NCBI RefSeq assembly: GCF_008905045.1
Contig: NZ_VWMY01000062.1
Coordinates: 1-64,000, forward strand
Length of the DNA: 64,000 nt
From: Streptomyces albicerus
GTDB lineage: Bacteria > Actinomycetota > Actinomycetes > Streptomycetales > Streptomycetaceae
Reading direction: 5' to 3'
Shown: positions 33,512 through 42,619 of the stretch, piece by piece
How the letters are laid out: each line of letters starts with the position of its first letter
How positions within the stretch are numbered: position 1 is the first letter of the stretch
The notes under the pieces: generated by a model
What the model saw: only the letters and a program-made list of their open reading frames with translations
The model's database searches: none
Told to the model about the DNA's origin: nothing
Translations under genes and position numbers: made by a program

Positions 33512-33543
33512 CGGAACATTCGAAATGCCACCCGAAACATTCG
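33512..33543. promoter_or_regulatory. Two candidate LacI operators 21 bp apart
   Basis: CGGAACATTCG (33512) and CGAAACATTCG (33533) share the palindromic form CGRA-N3-TTCG and are exactly two helical turns apart between the regulator and importer genes. I recall BxlR being reported to bind an inverted CGAA-N-TTCG sequence. Confidence 0.6.
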
Positions 33544-33594
33544 CGACGCGAGCGAGCCGCAGGGGCTGCGCGAGCCAAAAAAAGAGGTGCTGTC

Positions 33595-34968
33595 ATGGAG
33601 TCGATCAGCGGGCGGTCCAACGACGGGCGGCCCACGGGCGGAGGCCTCGGAAGCCCGGGCAGCCGGACATTCAGCAGGCGCTGGATCCTCGGCGCCGGTG
33701 CCACCACCCTGCTCACCACCGGACTCACCGCCTGCGGCTCCAGCGACGGTTCCGGCGGGGGCGGCGGCACGATCACCGCCTTCGTGTACGGGGACGACGC
33801 GGTGAAGGTGCAGGAGGCGTCGGTCAAGCGGTTCAACGCCTCGGCCGCCGCCAAGAAGGCCAAGGGCAAGGTCAAGCTGACGAAAGTGCCGGGCTCCGAC
33901 TACTCCCCCAAGCTGCGTACGGCCATGGGCTCGCCCAGGCAACCGGACGTCTTCTTCAACTGGGGCGGCGGCTCGATCAAGGCCTACCAGGAGTCGAAGC
34001 AGCTCGTCGATCTGACCGACATCATCGAGGCCGACCCGGTCCTCACGAGCGGCTTCCTGCCCTCGGTGCTCGCGGCGGGCGACCTCGACGGGCGTCACTA
34101 CGGCATCCCGATGCGCGGCATGCAGCCCGTGATCCTCTTCTACAACAAGTCGGTCTTCGCCGAGCACAAGCTCCAACCACCGAAGACCTGGGACCAGTTG
34201 CTGGACATCAACGCCAAGCTGAAGGCGGCGAAGATCACCCCGTTCGCGCTCGGCGGCGCCGACATGTGGCCCGAGCTGATGTGGCTGGAGTACCTGGTCG
34301 ACCGCATCGGCGGCCCCGAGGTCTTCAAGCGGATCCAGAACGGCGACGCGGAGGGCTGGGGCGACCCGGCCATGCTGAAGGCCGCCGAGATGGTGAAGGA
34401 ACTGGTCGACGACGGCGTCTTCGGCTCCGCCTTCAACTCCGTGTCGTACGTCAACGGCGGCGCGCCCGCGGCCTTCGCCAAGGGCAAGGCGGCCATGCAC
34501 CTGATGGGCTCGTGGGAGTACTCGACGCAGCTCGGAAAGTTCCCGGACTTCGCCAAGAAGAACCTGGGCTGGGCCGCCTTCCCCACGGTCGAGGCCGGCA
34601 CCGGCGACGTCCGCAACGTCGTCGGCAACCCCACCAACTACTGGTCCATCAACGCCCGCACGAAGAACCAGGACGCCGCCGTCGCCTTCCTCAAAGACGC
34701 CGCGTCGGAGGCGTACGCACAGGCCCTCGTCGCCAACGGAGACGTACCGACGACCTCCAACGCGGCGAAGCTCCTCGCCTCGGCCCCGAATCCCGAGTAC
34801 GCGAAGTTCCAGTACGACATGGTCGAGCAGGCGCCCGCCTTCACGCTCTCCTGGGACCAGGCGCTCGGTGACGAGCTCGCCACGCCCATGCACACGGAGA
34901 TCAGCAAGCTGTTCCTCGGCAAGTCCTCGCCGAGCCAGTTCGTGGCGGCCTGCAAGGAGTTGAAGTGA
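33595..34968 (+). CDS. Sugar ABC transporter substrate-binding lipoprotein
   Basis: A 457-residue family 1 solute-binding protein. The N-terminus has a long basic region, a twin-arginine-like SRRWILGAGATTLL and lipobox LTAC, so it may be exported by Tat and lipidated. The mature domain has the usual order: DVFFNWGGGSIKAY, YYGIP-like HYGIPMRGMQPVILFYNK, KTWDQLLDI, and GKAAMHLMGSWE. The ATG follows AAAGAGGTG. It starts the importer operon (binding protein, two permeases, GH3 enzyme); an ATPase gene is absent, so a shared MsiK-type ATPase elsewhere is likely. Confidence 0.93.
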   Translation: MESISGRSNDGRPTGGGLGSPGSRTFSRRWILGAGATTLLTTGLTACGSSDGSGGGGGTITAFVYGDDAVKVQEASVKRFNASAAAKKAKGKVKLTKVPGSDYSPKLRTAMGSPRQPDVFFNWGGGSIKAYQESKQLVDLTDIIEADPVLTSGFLPSVLAAGDLDGRHYGIPMRGMQPVILFYNKSVFAEHKLQPPKTWDQLLDINAKLKAAKITPFALGGADMWPELMWLEYLVDRIGGPEVFKRIQNGDAEGWGDPAMLKAAEMVKELVDDGVFGSAFNSVSYVNGGAPAAFAKGKAAMHLMGSWEYSTQLGKFPDFAKKNLGWAAFPTVEAGTGDVRNVVGNPTNYWSINARTKNQDAAVAFLKDAASEAYAQALVANGDVPTTSNAAKLLASAPNPEYAKFQYDMVEQAPAFTLSWDQALGDELATPMHTEISKLFLGKSSPSQFVAACKELK

Positions 34969-35882
34969 GCGCCACGAAAGTGAGCACCACGGTCCCGACG
35001 AAACACCCGCCGGCGACAGCGAAGCCCGGCAAGGCGCACGCGGGCCGTCCGCACGCCGCCTGGGCCCTTCCCGGCGTCCTGTTCTTCGCGTTCTTCGCCG
35101 TCGTCCCGATGGGCGTGGCGTTCTATCTCTCGTTCACCACCTGGGACGGCCTCGGCGACCCACAGCCCGTCGGCCTCGACAACTGGCAGAAGCTGATCAA
35201 CGACGACCGGATGGTCCAGTCCCTGTGGCTGACAGTCCTGCTGACGGCCGCGAGCTGGGTCTTCCAGACGGTCGTCGCGCTGCTCCTCGGCGTCTGGGCG
35301 GCGGGCCACCAGCGCAACCGGGCGGTGCTCTCCGCGATCTTCTTCGTCCCGTTCCTGCTCTCCTCGACGGCGATCGCGCTGCTCTTCTACGCCCTGCTCG
35401 ACCCGAACTTCGGCATCATCCAGAAGAACACCCTCGGCTCCTCCAGCGGCGCGTTCCTCGCGATCGTCTTCGTCGGCGGCTGGCAGTTCATCCCCTTCCA
35501 CACCCTGATCTACCAGGGCGGGGCCCGCCAGATACCCGACGTCCTCTACCAGGCGGCCGCGATCGACGGCGCGGGCCGCTACCGCCAGTTCTTCTCGATC
35601 ACGCTCCCGCAGCTGCGCCACACCATCACGACGTCCACCGTCCTGATGGTCGTCGGCTCGCTCACGTACTTCGAGACCGTGCTGATCCTCACCAAGGGCG
35701 GCCCGGGCACCGACACGGCGATCCTGCCGTACCTGATGTACGAGGCGGGCTTCAAGAGCTACGACTTCGGCTACGCGAGCGCCATCGCGTCCTTCCTCGT
35801 GGTGGCCGCCACGGGACTGTCCCTGATCCTCGTGCGGCTGACCGGCTTCGGCGGCATGCGCAGTACCCGCGAAGGGATGTGA
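34965..35882 (+). CDS. Sugar ABC transporter permease (MalF-like)
   Basis: A 305-residue inner-membrane permease with six hydrophobic helices and the cytosolic EAA loop YQAAAIDGAGRYRQFFSITL, which contacts the ATPase. FFAVVPMGVAFYLSFTTWDG is the typical first helix. The GTG overlaps the stop of the binding-protein gene by 4 bases (GTGA), and AAGGAG precedes it within that gene. Confidence 0.93.
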   Translation: MSATKVSTTVPTKHPPATAKPGKAHAGRPHAAWALPGVLFFAFFAVVPMGVAFYLSFTTWDGLGDPQPVGLDNWQKLINDDRMVQSLWLTVLLTAASWVFQTVVALLLGVWAAGHQRNRAVLSAIFFVPFLLSSTAIALLFYALLDPNFGIIQKNTLGSSSGAFLAIVFVGGWQFIPFHTLIYQGGARQIPDVLYQAAAIDGAGRYRQFFSITLPQLRHTITTSTVLMVVGSLTYFETVLILTKGGPGTDTAILPYLMYEAGFKSYDFGYASAIASFLVVAATGLSLILVRLTGFGGMRSTREGM

Positions 35883-35886
35883 CGGA

Positions 35887-36792
35887 GTGTCACACGATAC
35901 GTTGCCGCGTCAGCATCCCGTGAAGACCGAGGAGCGTCCCACCGGGCCGCCCCCGACGCGCCGCCGCCGACACTGGACGAAGCGCGCCAACCCGGTCGCG
36001 GGCCTGGGCTCGGTCCTGTGGCTCGCGGTCGTCATCGTCCCGATCTACGCGATGCTGTCGGCCTCGCTCACCAGCCAGGACAAGGCACTCACCGGCAACC
36101 CGCTGACTCCGCCCACGAGTCCGACGCTCGACAACTACAACACGGTCCTGAACAGCGGCTTCGGCCATCTGCTCAGCAACACGGCGATCGTGGCCGTCGC
36201 GGTCGTGGCCATCGTCCTCACCCTCTCCGTCCCGCTCGCGTACGTGGCCGTCCGCACCCGCAACCGCTGGTCGGGCATGGCCTTCCGGCTCTTCCTGCTC
36301 GGCGTCGCGATCCCGGCCCAGGCGGTCGTCGTCCCCCTCTACCTCCTGATCGCCAAACTCGACCTGTACGACAGCCTGCTGGCGGTCATCCTGCCGACGG
36401 CGGCCTTCGCGATGCCGGTCTCGGTACTCGTCCTCGTGGGCACCCTGCGGGACGTCTCGGAGGAGCTGTACGAGGCGATGGCCCTGGACGGCGCCTCCCC
36501 GCAGCGGATGCTGTTCCAGCTCGCCATCCCGATGGCCAAGGGCGGCATCAGCACGGTCGTCATCTACTCGGCGCTGCAGGCCTGGAACGGCTTCCTCTTC
36601 CCGCTGATCTTCACGCAGTCGGACGGCCCGCGCGTCCTGACCCTCGGACTCTTCAACTACGTCAGCCAGTTCGGCGTGAACATCCCCGCCCTGCTCGCCT
36701 CGGTCGTCCTCTCCGGCATCCCCATCTTCGCCGTCTATCTGGTGGCCCGCCGTGCTCTGGTCGGCGGCCTGATGGGCGTGGGTGGCAAGTGA
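35887..36792 (+). CDS. Sugar ABC transporter permease (MalG-like)
   Basis: A 301-residue second permease with six helices, first helix AVVIVPIYAMLSASLTSQD and EAA loop YEAMALDGASPQRMLFQLAI. It follows the first permease gene after 4 bases. Together the two form the membrane channel of a carbohydrate importer of the CUT1 group. Confidence 0.93.
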   Translation: MSHDTLPRQHPVKTEERPTGPPPTRRRRHWTKRANPVAGLGSVLWLAVVIVPIYAMLSASLTSQDKALTGNPLTPPTSPTLDNYNTVLNSGFGHLLSNTAIVAVAVVAIVLTLSVPLAYVAVRTRNRWSGMAFRLFLLGVAIPAQAVVVPLYLLIAKLDLYDSLLAVILPTAAFAMPVSVLVLVGTLRDVSEELYEAMALDGASPQRMLFQLAIPMAKGGISTVVIYSALQAWNGFLFPLIFTQSDGPRVLTLGLFNYVSQFGVNIPALLASVVLSGIPIFAVYLVARRALVGGLMGVGGK

Positions 36793-36889
36793 CACCTGAC
36801 AAATATCGAAATCTGAAATCTGTCATCCGTCATCTGATATCTGTCACCCCCCATCTGTCATCCGACGTCCGGCATCTGACAGGAGTTTC
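36793..36889. repeat. Degenerate CATCTG repeats before the glycosidase gene
   Basis: This gap is unusually AT-rich and made of degenerate words such as AAATCTGTCATCC, ATATCTGTCACC and CATCTGTCATCC. At its end AGGAG provides the ribosome site of the GH3 gene. Confidence 0.6.
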
Positions 36890-39199
36890 ATGACCACCGC
36901 CCCCTGGCGCGACCCCGCCCTGCCCGCCGAGGCCCGGGTCGACGACCTGCTCGCCCGGATGACCCTGGAGGAGAAGACCGCCCAGCTGTACGGCGTGTGG
37001 GTGGGCGCCGCCACGGACGGCGACGGAGTCGCCCCGAACCAGGCCGAGATGACCTCGGACTACGACTGGGACGAGCTGATCGCCCAGGGCCTCGGCCAGC
37101 TCACCCGCTCCTTCGGCACGGCCCCCGTGGAACCGGCCCTCGCCGCACAGGCACTGGCCCGCGCCCAGCGCCGTATCGCCGAGGCCGGCCGCTTCGGCAT
37201 CCCGGCCGTCGCCCACGAGGAGTGCCTCGCCGGCTTCACGGCCTGGGGCGCCACCGCATACCCGGTACCCCTGGCCTGGGGCGCCACCTTCGATCCGGAC
37301 CTGGTCGAGGAGATGGCCCGCCGCATCGGTCACGACCTCGCGTCCGTCGGCGTCCACCAGGGTCTCGCCCCCGTCCTGGACGTCGTACGGGACCCGCGCT
37401 GGGGCCGAGTCGAGGAGACCATCGGCGAGGACCCGTATCTCGTCGGCACGATCGGCGCGGCCTACGTCCGCGGTCTGGAGTCCGCCGGAATCGTCGCCAC
37501 GCTCAAGCACTTCGCCGGGTACGCGTCCTCGGCGGGCGCCCGCAATCTCGCTCCCGTACGGGCGGGTGTACGGGAGTTCGCCGACATCACCCTGCCGCCG
37601 TTCGAGTTCGGGCTGCGCGAGGGCGGGGCCCGCTCGGTGATGGCCGCGTACACGGACACGGACGGTGTGCCCGCCTCCTCGGACCCGTATCTGCTGACGG
37701 AACTCCTGCGGGAGCAGTGGCAGTTCACGGGTACGGTCGTCGCCGACTACTTCGGCATCGGCTTCCTCGAGACCCTGCACCGGGTCGCGGGCACGAAGGC
37801 GGAGGCCGCGCACGCGGCACTGGCGGCCGGGATCGACGTCGAACTGCCGACGGTCCGCTGTTACGGAGTCCCGCTCGTGGAAGCGGTACGAGCGGGCGAC
37901 ATCCCGGAGTCCCTGGTCGACCGGGCGGCGGCCCGCGTCCTGCGCCAGAAGTGCGAACTGGGCCTGCTGGACGAGGACTGGTCCCCGGAGCCGACGGGCC
38001 CGATCGACCTGGACTCGCTCGAGAACCGCGTCCTGGCCCGTCGCCTGGCCGAGGAATCCGTCGTCCTGCTCTCCAACCCGGACGGCCTGCTCCCCCTCGC
38101 CCTCGACACCCGGATCGCCGTGGTGGGTCCGCGGGCCGCCGACGCGCTGGCCATGCTGGGCTGCTACTCGTTCCCCTCCCATGTGGGAACGCACCACCCC
38201 GACAAGCCCATGGGCATCGAGATCCCCACCTTGCTGGAGTCCCTCCGCACGGAACTCCCCGATGCCAAGATCACGTTCACCGAGGGCTGCGACACCACGG
38301 ACCCGGACACCTCCGGGTTCGAGGAGGCCATCGCGCGCTCCGCCGAGGCTGACGTCTGCGTGGCCGTACTGGGCGACCGGGCCGGCCTCTTCGGCCGGGG
38401 CACATCGGGCGAGGGCTGCGATGTGGCCGATCTTCAACTGCCGGGCGTACAGGCCCAGTTGCTGGACACTCTCACCGCCACCGACACACCCGTCGTACTG
38501 GTCCTGCTCACGGGCCGCCCGTACGCGCTGGGCCGATGGCACGACCGCCTGGCCGCCTCCGTCCAGGCGTTCTTCCCGGGGGAGGAGGGCGGCCCGGCAG
38601 TGGCTGGAGTGCTGTCGGGCCGCGTAAACCCGTCGGGCAGGCTCCCCGTGAGCGTCCCGCACGCTCCCGGTGGCCAGCCGTGGACCTACCTCCAGCCCCC
38701 GCTGGGCCTGGCCGGCACGGTCAGCAACCTGGACCCGACCCCCCTGCACCCCTTCGGCCACGGCCTCGGCTACACGGCGTTCACCTGGGAGGATGTCGAG
38801 GACCGGGAGGCGGAGATCGGCACGGACGCGTCATACGACGTGTCGGTGACCGTCCGCAACACGGGCGACCGCGAAGGCGCGGAGGTCGTCCAGCTCTACC
38901 TCCACGACCCGGTGGCCCGCGTAACCCGCCCGGACGTCCGCCTCATCGGCTACCACCGCCTCACCCTGTCTCCCGGGGAGGCCCGCCGCGTCACCTTCCA
39001 CTTCCACCCGGACCTGTCGGCGTTCACGGACCGCACAGGCCGCCGCATCGTGGAACCCGGCGCCCTGGAACTCCGCCTGGGCAGGTCCAGCACCGACATC
39101 CGCCACACGACACGCGTGACGCTGAAGGGCCAGGAACGATTCCTGGGCCCGAACCGCCGCCTACGCTGCGAATCCAAGGAGACAGAGGCGCCCTTTTAG
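36890..39199 (+). CDS. Glycoside hydrolase family 3, BxlA-like beta-xylosidase or beta-glucosidase
   Basis: A 769-residue GH3 enzyme with no signal peptide, so cytosolic. Domain 1 (TIM barrel) has VAHEECLAGF, LAPVLDVVRDPRWGRVEE and LKHFAGY; the nucleophile is Asp286 in VVADYFGIGF. Domain 2 (EESVVLLSNPDGLLPL, FFPGEEGGPAVAGVLSG) and a fibronectin-III-like end (VTVRNTGDREGAEVVQLY) follow. It would cleave the imported oligosaccharide. Length, operon layout and regulator recall bxlREFGA for xylobiose. The stop codon lies inside a dispersed intergenic repeat, which seems to have rewritten the last codons. Confidence 0.9.
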   Translation: MTTAPWRDPALPAEARVDDLLARMTLEEKTAQLYGVWVGAATDGDGVAPNQAEMTSDYDWDELIAQGLGQLTRSFGTAPVEPALAAQALARAQRRIAEAGRFGIPAVAHEECLAGFTAWGATAYPVPLAWGATFDPDLVEEMARRIGHDLASVGVHQGLAPVLDVVRDPRWGRVEETIGEDPYLVGTIGAAYVRGLESAGIVATLKHFAGYASSAGARNLAPVRAGVREFADITLPPFEFGLREGGARSVMAAYTDTDGVPASSDPYLLTELLREQWQFTGTVVADYFGIGFLETLHRVAGTKAEAAHAALAAGIDVELPTVRCYGVPLVEAVRAGDIPESLVDRAAARVLRQKCELGLLDEDWSPEPTGPIDLDSLENRVLARRLAEESVVLLSNPDGLLPLALDTRIAVVGPRAADALAMLGCYSFPSHVGTHHPDKPMGIEIPTLLESLRTELPDAKITFTEGCDTTDPDTSGFEEAIARSAEADVCVAVLGDRAGLFGRGTSGEGCDVADLQLPGVQAQLLDTLTATDTPVVLVLLTGRPYALGRWHDRLAASVQAFFPGEEGGPAVAGVLSGRVNPSGRLPVSVPHAPGGQPWTYLQPPLGLAGTVSNLDPTPLHPFGHGLGYTAFTWEDVEDREAEIGTDASYDVSVTVRNTGDREGAEVVQLYLHDPVARVTRPDVRLIGYHRLTLSPGEARRVTFHFHPDLSAFTDRTGRRIVEPGALELRLGRSSTDIRHTTRVTLKGQERFLGPNRRLRCESKETEAPF

Positions 39200-39270
39200 G
39201 GGCGCGGGGAACTGCGCATCTTTCAGGGGCGCGGGGAACTGTGCGACCAGCCACACCCAACCCGCACCCG
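39188..39270. repeat. Dispersed intergenic repeat, copy 3 (double)
   Basis: Two units of GGGGCGCGGGGAACTG in tandem; the first arm overlaps the GH3 stop codon. Between convergent genes. Confidence 0.75.
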
Positions 39271-39290
39271 ACGAACCACCCGCAGAAGCC

Positions 39291-39551
39291 CTACTCCTCC
39301 ACCGTCTCAAACCGCCACCGATGAACGGCCCGCGCAACCAACTCCAACTCCCCAGCCGGCTCCGGCAATTCAGGCAGCTCGGAGTCATACGCGGCATCCC
39401 ACCACGTAATGACGAGCACCCGATCCCCCGGAGCCCGCAGGACCTCCCGACGCAGGGGCCGCGCCGGGAGGTCCTGCTCCCGCACCCACGCGAGCAGTTC
39501 CTCCCCACGCCCCTCCACAGCCCGGGCTTCCCACATCAACGCAACGGTCAT
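39291..39551 (-). CDS. Small conserved protein downstream of tsaD
   Basis: An 86-residue protein with a compact alpha-beta layout (MTVALMWEARAVEGRGEELL, RVLVITWWDAAYDSELPEL), resembling small antibiotic-biosynthesis-monooxygenase (ABM)-like dimers, but I cannot fix a family. The ATG overlaps the tsaD stop by 4 bases (ATGA), so it is translated with tsaD. Function unknown. Confidence 0.7.
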   Translation of the reverse strand: MTVALMWEARAVEGRGEELLAWVREQDLPARPLRREVLRAPGDRVLVITWWDAAYDSELPELPEPAGELELVARAVHRWRFETVEE

Positions 39552-40651
39552 GAGTACAGGTTGCCCTTCGCGACCTCGTGCACATGATCATGCGAATGCG
39601 AGCGCAAGCGCCCCGGCACATGCGGATCCGTCACCGGCAACGACGAGTCCGCGGACAGATCCCAGTCCGAGGCGGCCCGCCCCCGGGCCACCATCTCCGC
39701 GCCCAGCGCGGCGACCATCGCCCCGTTGTCCGTGCACAACTTGGGCCGTGGCACCCGGAGTCGAATCCCGGCAGCCTCGCACCGCTCCTGGGCAAGCACC
39801 CGCAACCGCGAGTTCGCGGCGACGCCGCCACCGATCATGAGGTGCTCGACGCCCTCGTCACGACAGGCGCGTACGGCCTTGCGTGTCAGCACATCGACGA
39901 CGGCCTCCTGGAAGGACGCGGCCACATCGCGCACCGGCACGTCCTCCCCCGCCGCCCGCTTGGCCTCGATCCAGCGCGCCACGGAGGTCTTCAGTCCGGA
40001 GAAGGAGAAGTCGTACGCGGCGTCGCGCGGCCCGGTGAGCCCACGCGGAAAGGCGATGGACCGCGGGTCGCCCTCCTTCGCGTACCGGTCGATGACCGGA
40101 CCGCCGGGAAACCCTAGGTTCAGCACGCGGGCGATCTTGTCGAAGGCCTCGCCTGCCGCGTCGTCGATGGTCGCGCCCATGGGCCGCACGTCACTCGTGA
40201 TGTCCGAGGACAGGAGCAGCGAGGAGTGCCCGCCGGACACGAGCAGCGCCATGGTCGGCTCGGGCAGGGCCCCGTGCTCGAGCTGGTCCACGCAGATATG
40301 GGATGCCAGATGATTGACGCCGTACAGCGGCTTCCCCAGCGCGTACGCGTACGCCTTCGCGGCAGACACCCCGACGAGCAGCGCACCCGCGAGCCCCGGA
40401 CCGGCGGTGACCGCGATCCCGTCCAGGTCCCTCGCCGAGACGCCCGCTTCCTTCAGCGCCCGGTCGATGGTCGGCACCATCGCCTCCAGGTGCGCGCGGG
40501 ACGCGACCTCCGGCACCACACCCCCGAAGCGGGCGTGCTCGTCGACGCTCGACGCGATCGCGTCGGCGAGGAGCGTGGTGCCGCGGACGATGCCGACTCC
40601 GGTCTCGTCGCAGGAGGTCTCGATGCCGAGGACGAGAGGTTCGTCAGTCAT
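39548..40651 (-). CDS. tsaD: tRNA N6-adenosine threonylcarbamoyltransferase TsaD
   Basis: A 367-residue ASKHA-fold enzyme that transfers the threonylcarbamoyl group to A37 of ANN-decoding tRNAs. Key features: LGIETSCDETGVGIV at the N-terminus, metal-binding NHLASHICVD, VTAGPGLAGALLVG, VSGGHSSLLL and the C-terminal CTDNGAMVA. Its start lies 8 bases inside the rimI gene. With tsaB and tsaE in the same minus-strand region it forms the t6A complex. Confidence 0.98.
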   Translation of the reverse strand: MTDEPLVLGIETSCDETGVGIVRGTTLLADAIASSVDEHARFGGVVPEVASRAHLEAMVPTIDRALKEAGVSARDLDGIAVTAGPGLAGALLVGVSAAKAYAYALGKPLYGVNHLASHICVDQLEHGALPEPTMALLVSGGHSSLLLSSDITSDVRPMGATIDDAAGEAFDKIARVLNLGFPGGPVIDRYAKEGDPRSIAFPRGLTGPRDAAYDFSFSGLKTSVARWIEAKRAAGEDVPVRDVAASFQEAVVDVLTRKAVRACRDEGVEHLMIGGGVAANSRLRVLAQERCEAAGIRLRVPRPKLCTDNGAMVAALGAEMVARGRAASDWDLSADSSLPVTDPHVPGRLRSHSHDHVHEVAKGNLYS

Positions 40652-41171
40652 TGATATCTGTTCCCTGTACGGAAGTTGAGCTTGCGGCGAGGCCGCTGTC
40701 GGATGCTGTGTCCAGTCGCATGACGAGCGCGTCCACGTTCCCCGGCTGGTAGTAGCCGCGCCGGAAACCGATCGGCTCGAAGCCGAAGCGCTCGTACAGC
40801 TTCTGGGCGCGGACGTTGTCGACGCGGCACTCGAGCAGCACCTCGACGCACTCGAACGCGGTCGCGGCCCGCAGCAGTTCGGTCAGGATCAGCGCGCCGA
40901 GGCCGGTGCCCCACTGGTCGCGGGCGACGGCGATGGTCTGTACGTCGGCGACGTCCCCGGCGGCGGCGAGGCCGCCGTACCCGACGATCCGCCCGCCGTC
41001 CTCTGTCTCGGCCACGACGTACCGCCGTGTCGCCTCCGGCCCGCGCGCGTGGGCCAGGTCGGACCAGAACATGCCTCGCGACCAGGCGTCCTCGGGAAAG
41101 AGGTCCTTCTCGAGCGCCAGTACGGGCTCGATGTCCCACCAGCGCATCTCACGCAGCACCGCGGTCGTCAC
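40644..41171 (-). CDS. rimI: Ribosomal protein S18 alanine N-acetyltransferase RimI
   Basis: A 175-residue GNAT protein with the acetyl-CoA binding block VARDQWGTGLGALIL, LLECRVDNVRAQKLYERFGF and the RGYYQPGNVDALVMRL ending typical of RimI. It lies between tsaB and tsaD, the usual actinobacterial position. The GTG overlaps the tsaB stop by 4 bases. The C-terminal 20 residues are a weakly conserved tail. Confidence 0.93.
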   Translation of the reverse strand: MTTAVLREMRWWDIEPVLALEKDLFPEDAWSRGMFWSDLAHARGPEATRRYVVAETEDGGRIVGYGGLAAAGDVADVQTIAVARDQWGTGLGALILTELLRAATAFECVEVLLECRVDNVRAQKLYERFGFEPIGFRRGYYQPGNVDALVMRLDTASDSGLAASSTSVQGTDIND

Positions 41172-41824
41172 TTGGGGGTGACCACCTTGTAGTTCTTGGG
41201 CACCTGGGCGTCGGGGCGGCGCAGATACAGGGGCCGCGGGGCCTCCAGTTCCTCGCCCGCCGCCAGCCGCTCGGCCGCCAGGGCCGCGAGGGCGGCCGCC
41301 GAGACGTGCTCGGGGCCGCGGGCGTCCGGGAAGGTGTCAGGGTAGAGCAGCGCGCCCGCGCCCACGGCGGGCAGACCGCCGATGTCCAGGTCCCCCGGCC
41401 GGTCGACGGCGGGTTCGGTGACCCGCGTTCGGGAGTCGGCGTACTGCGCCCAGTAGACCTCCTTGCGTCGGGCGTCGGTCGCCACGACGAAAGGTCCGTC
41501 GGCAATGGAGCCGTCGGCCGCGTACGCGAGGCCGTCGAGTGTGCACAGTCCGTGCACGGGCACGCCCAGCGCGAGCCCGAAGGTGTCGGCGGTCATCAGG
41601 CCGACGCGCAGCCCGGTGTACGGGCCGGGGCCCACGCCGGCCACGATGCCGGTGACGGCGTCGAGGCGCAGCCCGGCCTCGGCGAGCACCCGGTCGACGG
41701 CGGGCAGGAGCAACTCCCCGTGCCGACGCGCGTCCACCTGACTGGAGGCGGCGAGGACGGACGTCCCGTCGTGCAGGGCGACGGTGACGGCGGGGGTGGC
41801 GGTATCCAGAGCGAGCAAGAGCAC
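41168..41824 (-). CDS. tsaB: t6A biosynthesis partner TsaB
   Basis: A 218-residue ASKHA-fold protein lacking the TsaD metal site, needed to hold the TsaD complex. Signatures are LLALDTATPAVTVAL, VGPGPYTGLRVGL and VATDARRKEVYWAQY. GTG start. First gene of the tsaB-rimI-tsaD-small ORF operon. Confidence 0.96.
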   Translation of the reverse strand: MLLLALDTATPAVTVALHDGTSVLAASSQVDARRHGELLLPAVDRVLAEAGLRLDAVTGIVAGVGPGPYTGLRVGLMTADTFGLALGVPVHGLCTLDGLAYAADGSIADGPFVVATDARRKEVYWAQYADSRTRVTEPAVDRPGDLDIGGLPAVGAGALLYPDTFPDARGPEHVSAAALAALAAERLAAGEELEAPRPLYLRRPDAQVPKNYKVVTPK

Positions 41825-41934
41825 GCGAACAGCCTACGGCGCCCGCGCTCGGAGCACGGCCGCCTCAATCCGGTACATACCTGCTGCTACCGTCACGGCA
41901 AGGACATAAGCCGTACGAGAGGTGGGCATCCAAG

Positions 41935-42489
41935 GTGGTCAGGAGCAGCTCGGGAATCGTGGCCGGGCTCACCGCGACGGCGCTCGCCGCGATCGGATTC
42001 CTCGCCTATCAGGCGTCGGCGAACGCGCCGACCAGTCTGAGCTCACCGCAGCCCGCCGAGTCCACCGCGGCCACGGTCTCCAAGGCCCCGCGGGACAAGG
42101 AGCACCCGACGGCGCTGCCCTCCGGGTCGGGCACGGGTCCGCGGGTCGTGTACTCGGTGGACGACGACCGGGTGTGGCTGGTCGGCCGGGATGACCGGGT
42201 CAAGCGGACGTTCAGGGTGACCCCCGGGACGGTGGATCCGGCGCCCGACGCGTACGTCGTCACCTCGCGCTCGGGCAGGATCACCGGCTCCGACGGTGTG
42301 GCCGTCGAGCACGTCGTCCGCTTCGCGAACGTGGAGGGCGTCGCGGTCGGTTTCAGCGCGGCCGTCGACGGCTCGATCTCCGCCCCCGACCCCAGAAAGA
42401 GACTCGGCGGCATCCGCGAGTCCCGCAAGAACGGCAACGCGATGTGGGACTTCGCAACAATCGGCACGAGGGTCGTCGTGATCAAGTAG
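41935..42489 (+). CDS. Membrane-anchored or exported protein of unknown function
   Basis: A 184-residue protein: GTG start with GAGGTGGG upstream, an N-terminal hydrophobic segment (IVAGLTATALAAIGFLAYQ) that is a signal anchor or signal peptide, a Ser/Thr/Pro linker and a C-terminal beta-rich domain (VVYSVDDDRVWLVGRDD, FRVTPGTVDPAPDAYVV). No family recognised. Divergent from tsaB and found there in other Streptomyces as far as I recall. Confidence 0.75.
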   Translation: MVRSSSGIVAGLTATALAAIGFLAYQASANAPTSLSSPQPAESTAATVSKAPRDKEHPTALPSGSGTGPRVVYSVDDDRVWLVGRDDRVKRTFRVTPGTVDPAPDAYVVTSRSGRITGSDGVAVEHVVRFANVEGVAVGFSAAVDGSISAPDPRKRLGGIRESRKNGNAMWDFATIGTRVVVIK

Positions 42490-42498
42490 CGCACCCCG

Positions 42499-42550
42499 AG
42501 CGGCGCGGCGAACGGCACCCCGTAAGCGGCGCGGCGAACGGCGCCCCGTA
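42499..42550. repeat. Two 26-bp direct repeats
   Basis: AGCGGCGCGGCGAACGGC... units at 42499-42524 and 42525-42550 differ at one base and run straight into a dispersed repeat. Confidence 0.85.
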
Positions 42551-42600
42551 GGGGCGCGGGGAACTGCGCGATCAGCCACAACGAACCCGCAGAATCCGAA
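42541..42600. repeat. Dispersed intergenic repeat, copy 4
   Basis: GCGCCCCGTAGGGGCGC palindrome then GGGGAACTGCGCGATCAGCC and ACGAACCCGCAG, between convergent genes. Confidence 0.78.
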
Positions 42601-42619
42601 CGGCGCTCCCCGCGAAGCG

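Noticed and set aside
33595..39199. Missing ATPase gene as a sign of a broken importer
   Set aside because: Streptomyces CUT1 importers usually share the MsiK ATPase encoded elsewhere, so its absence is normal.
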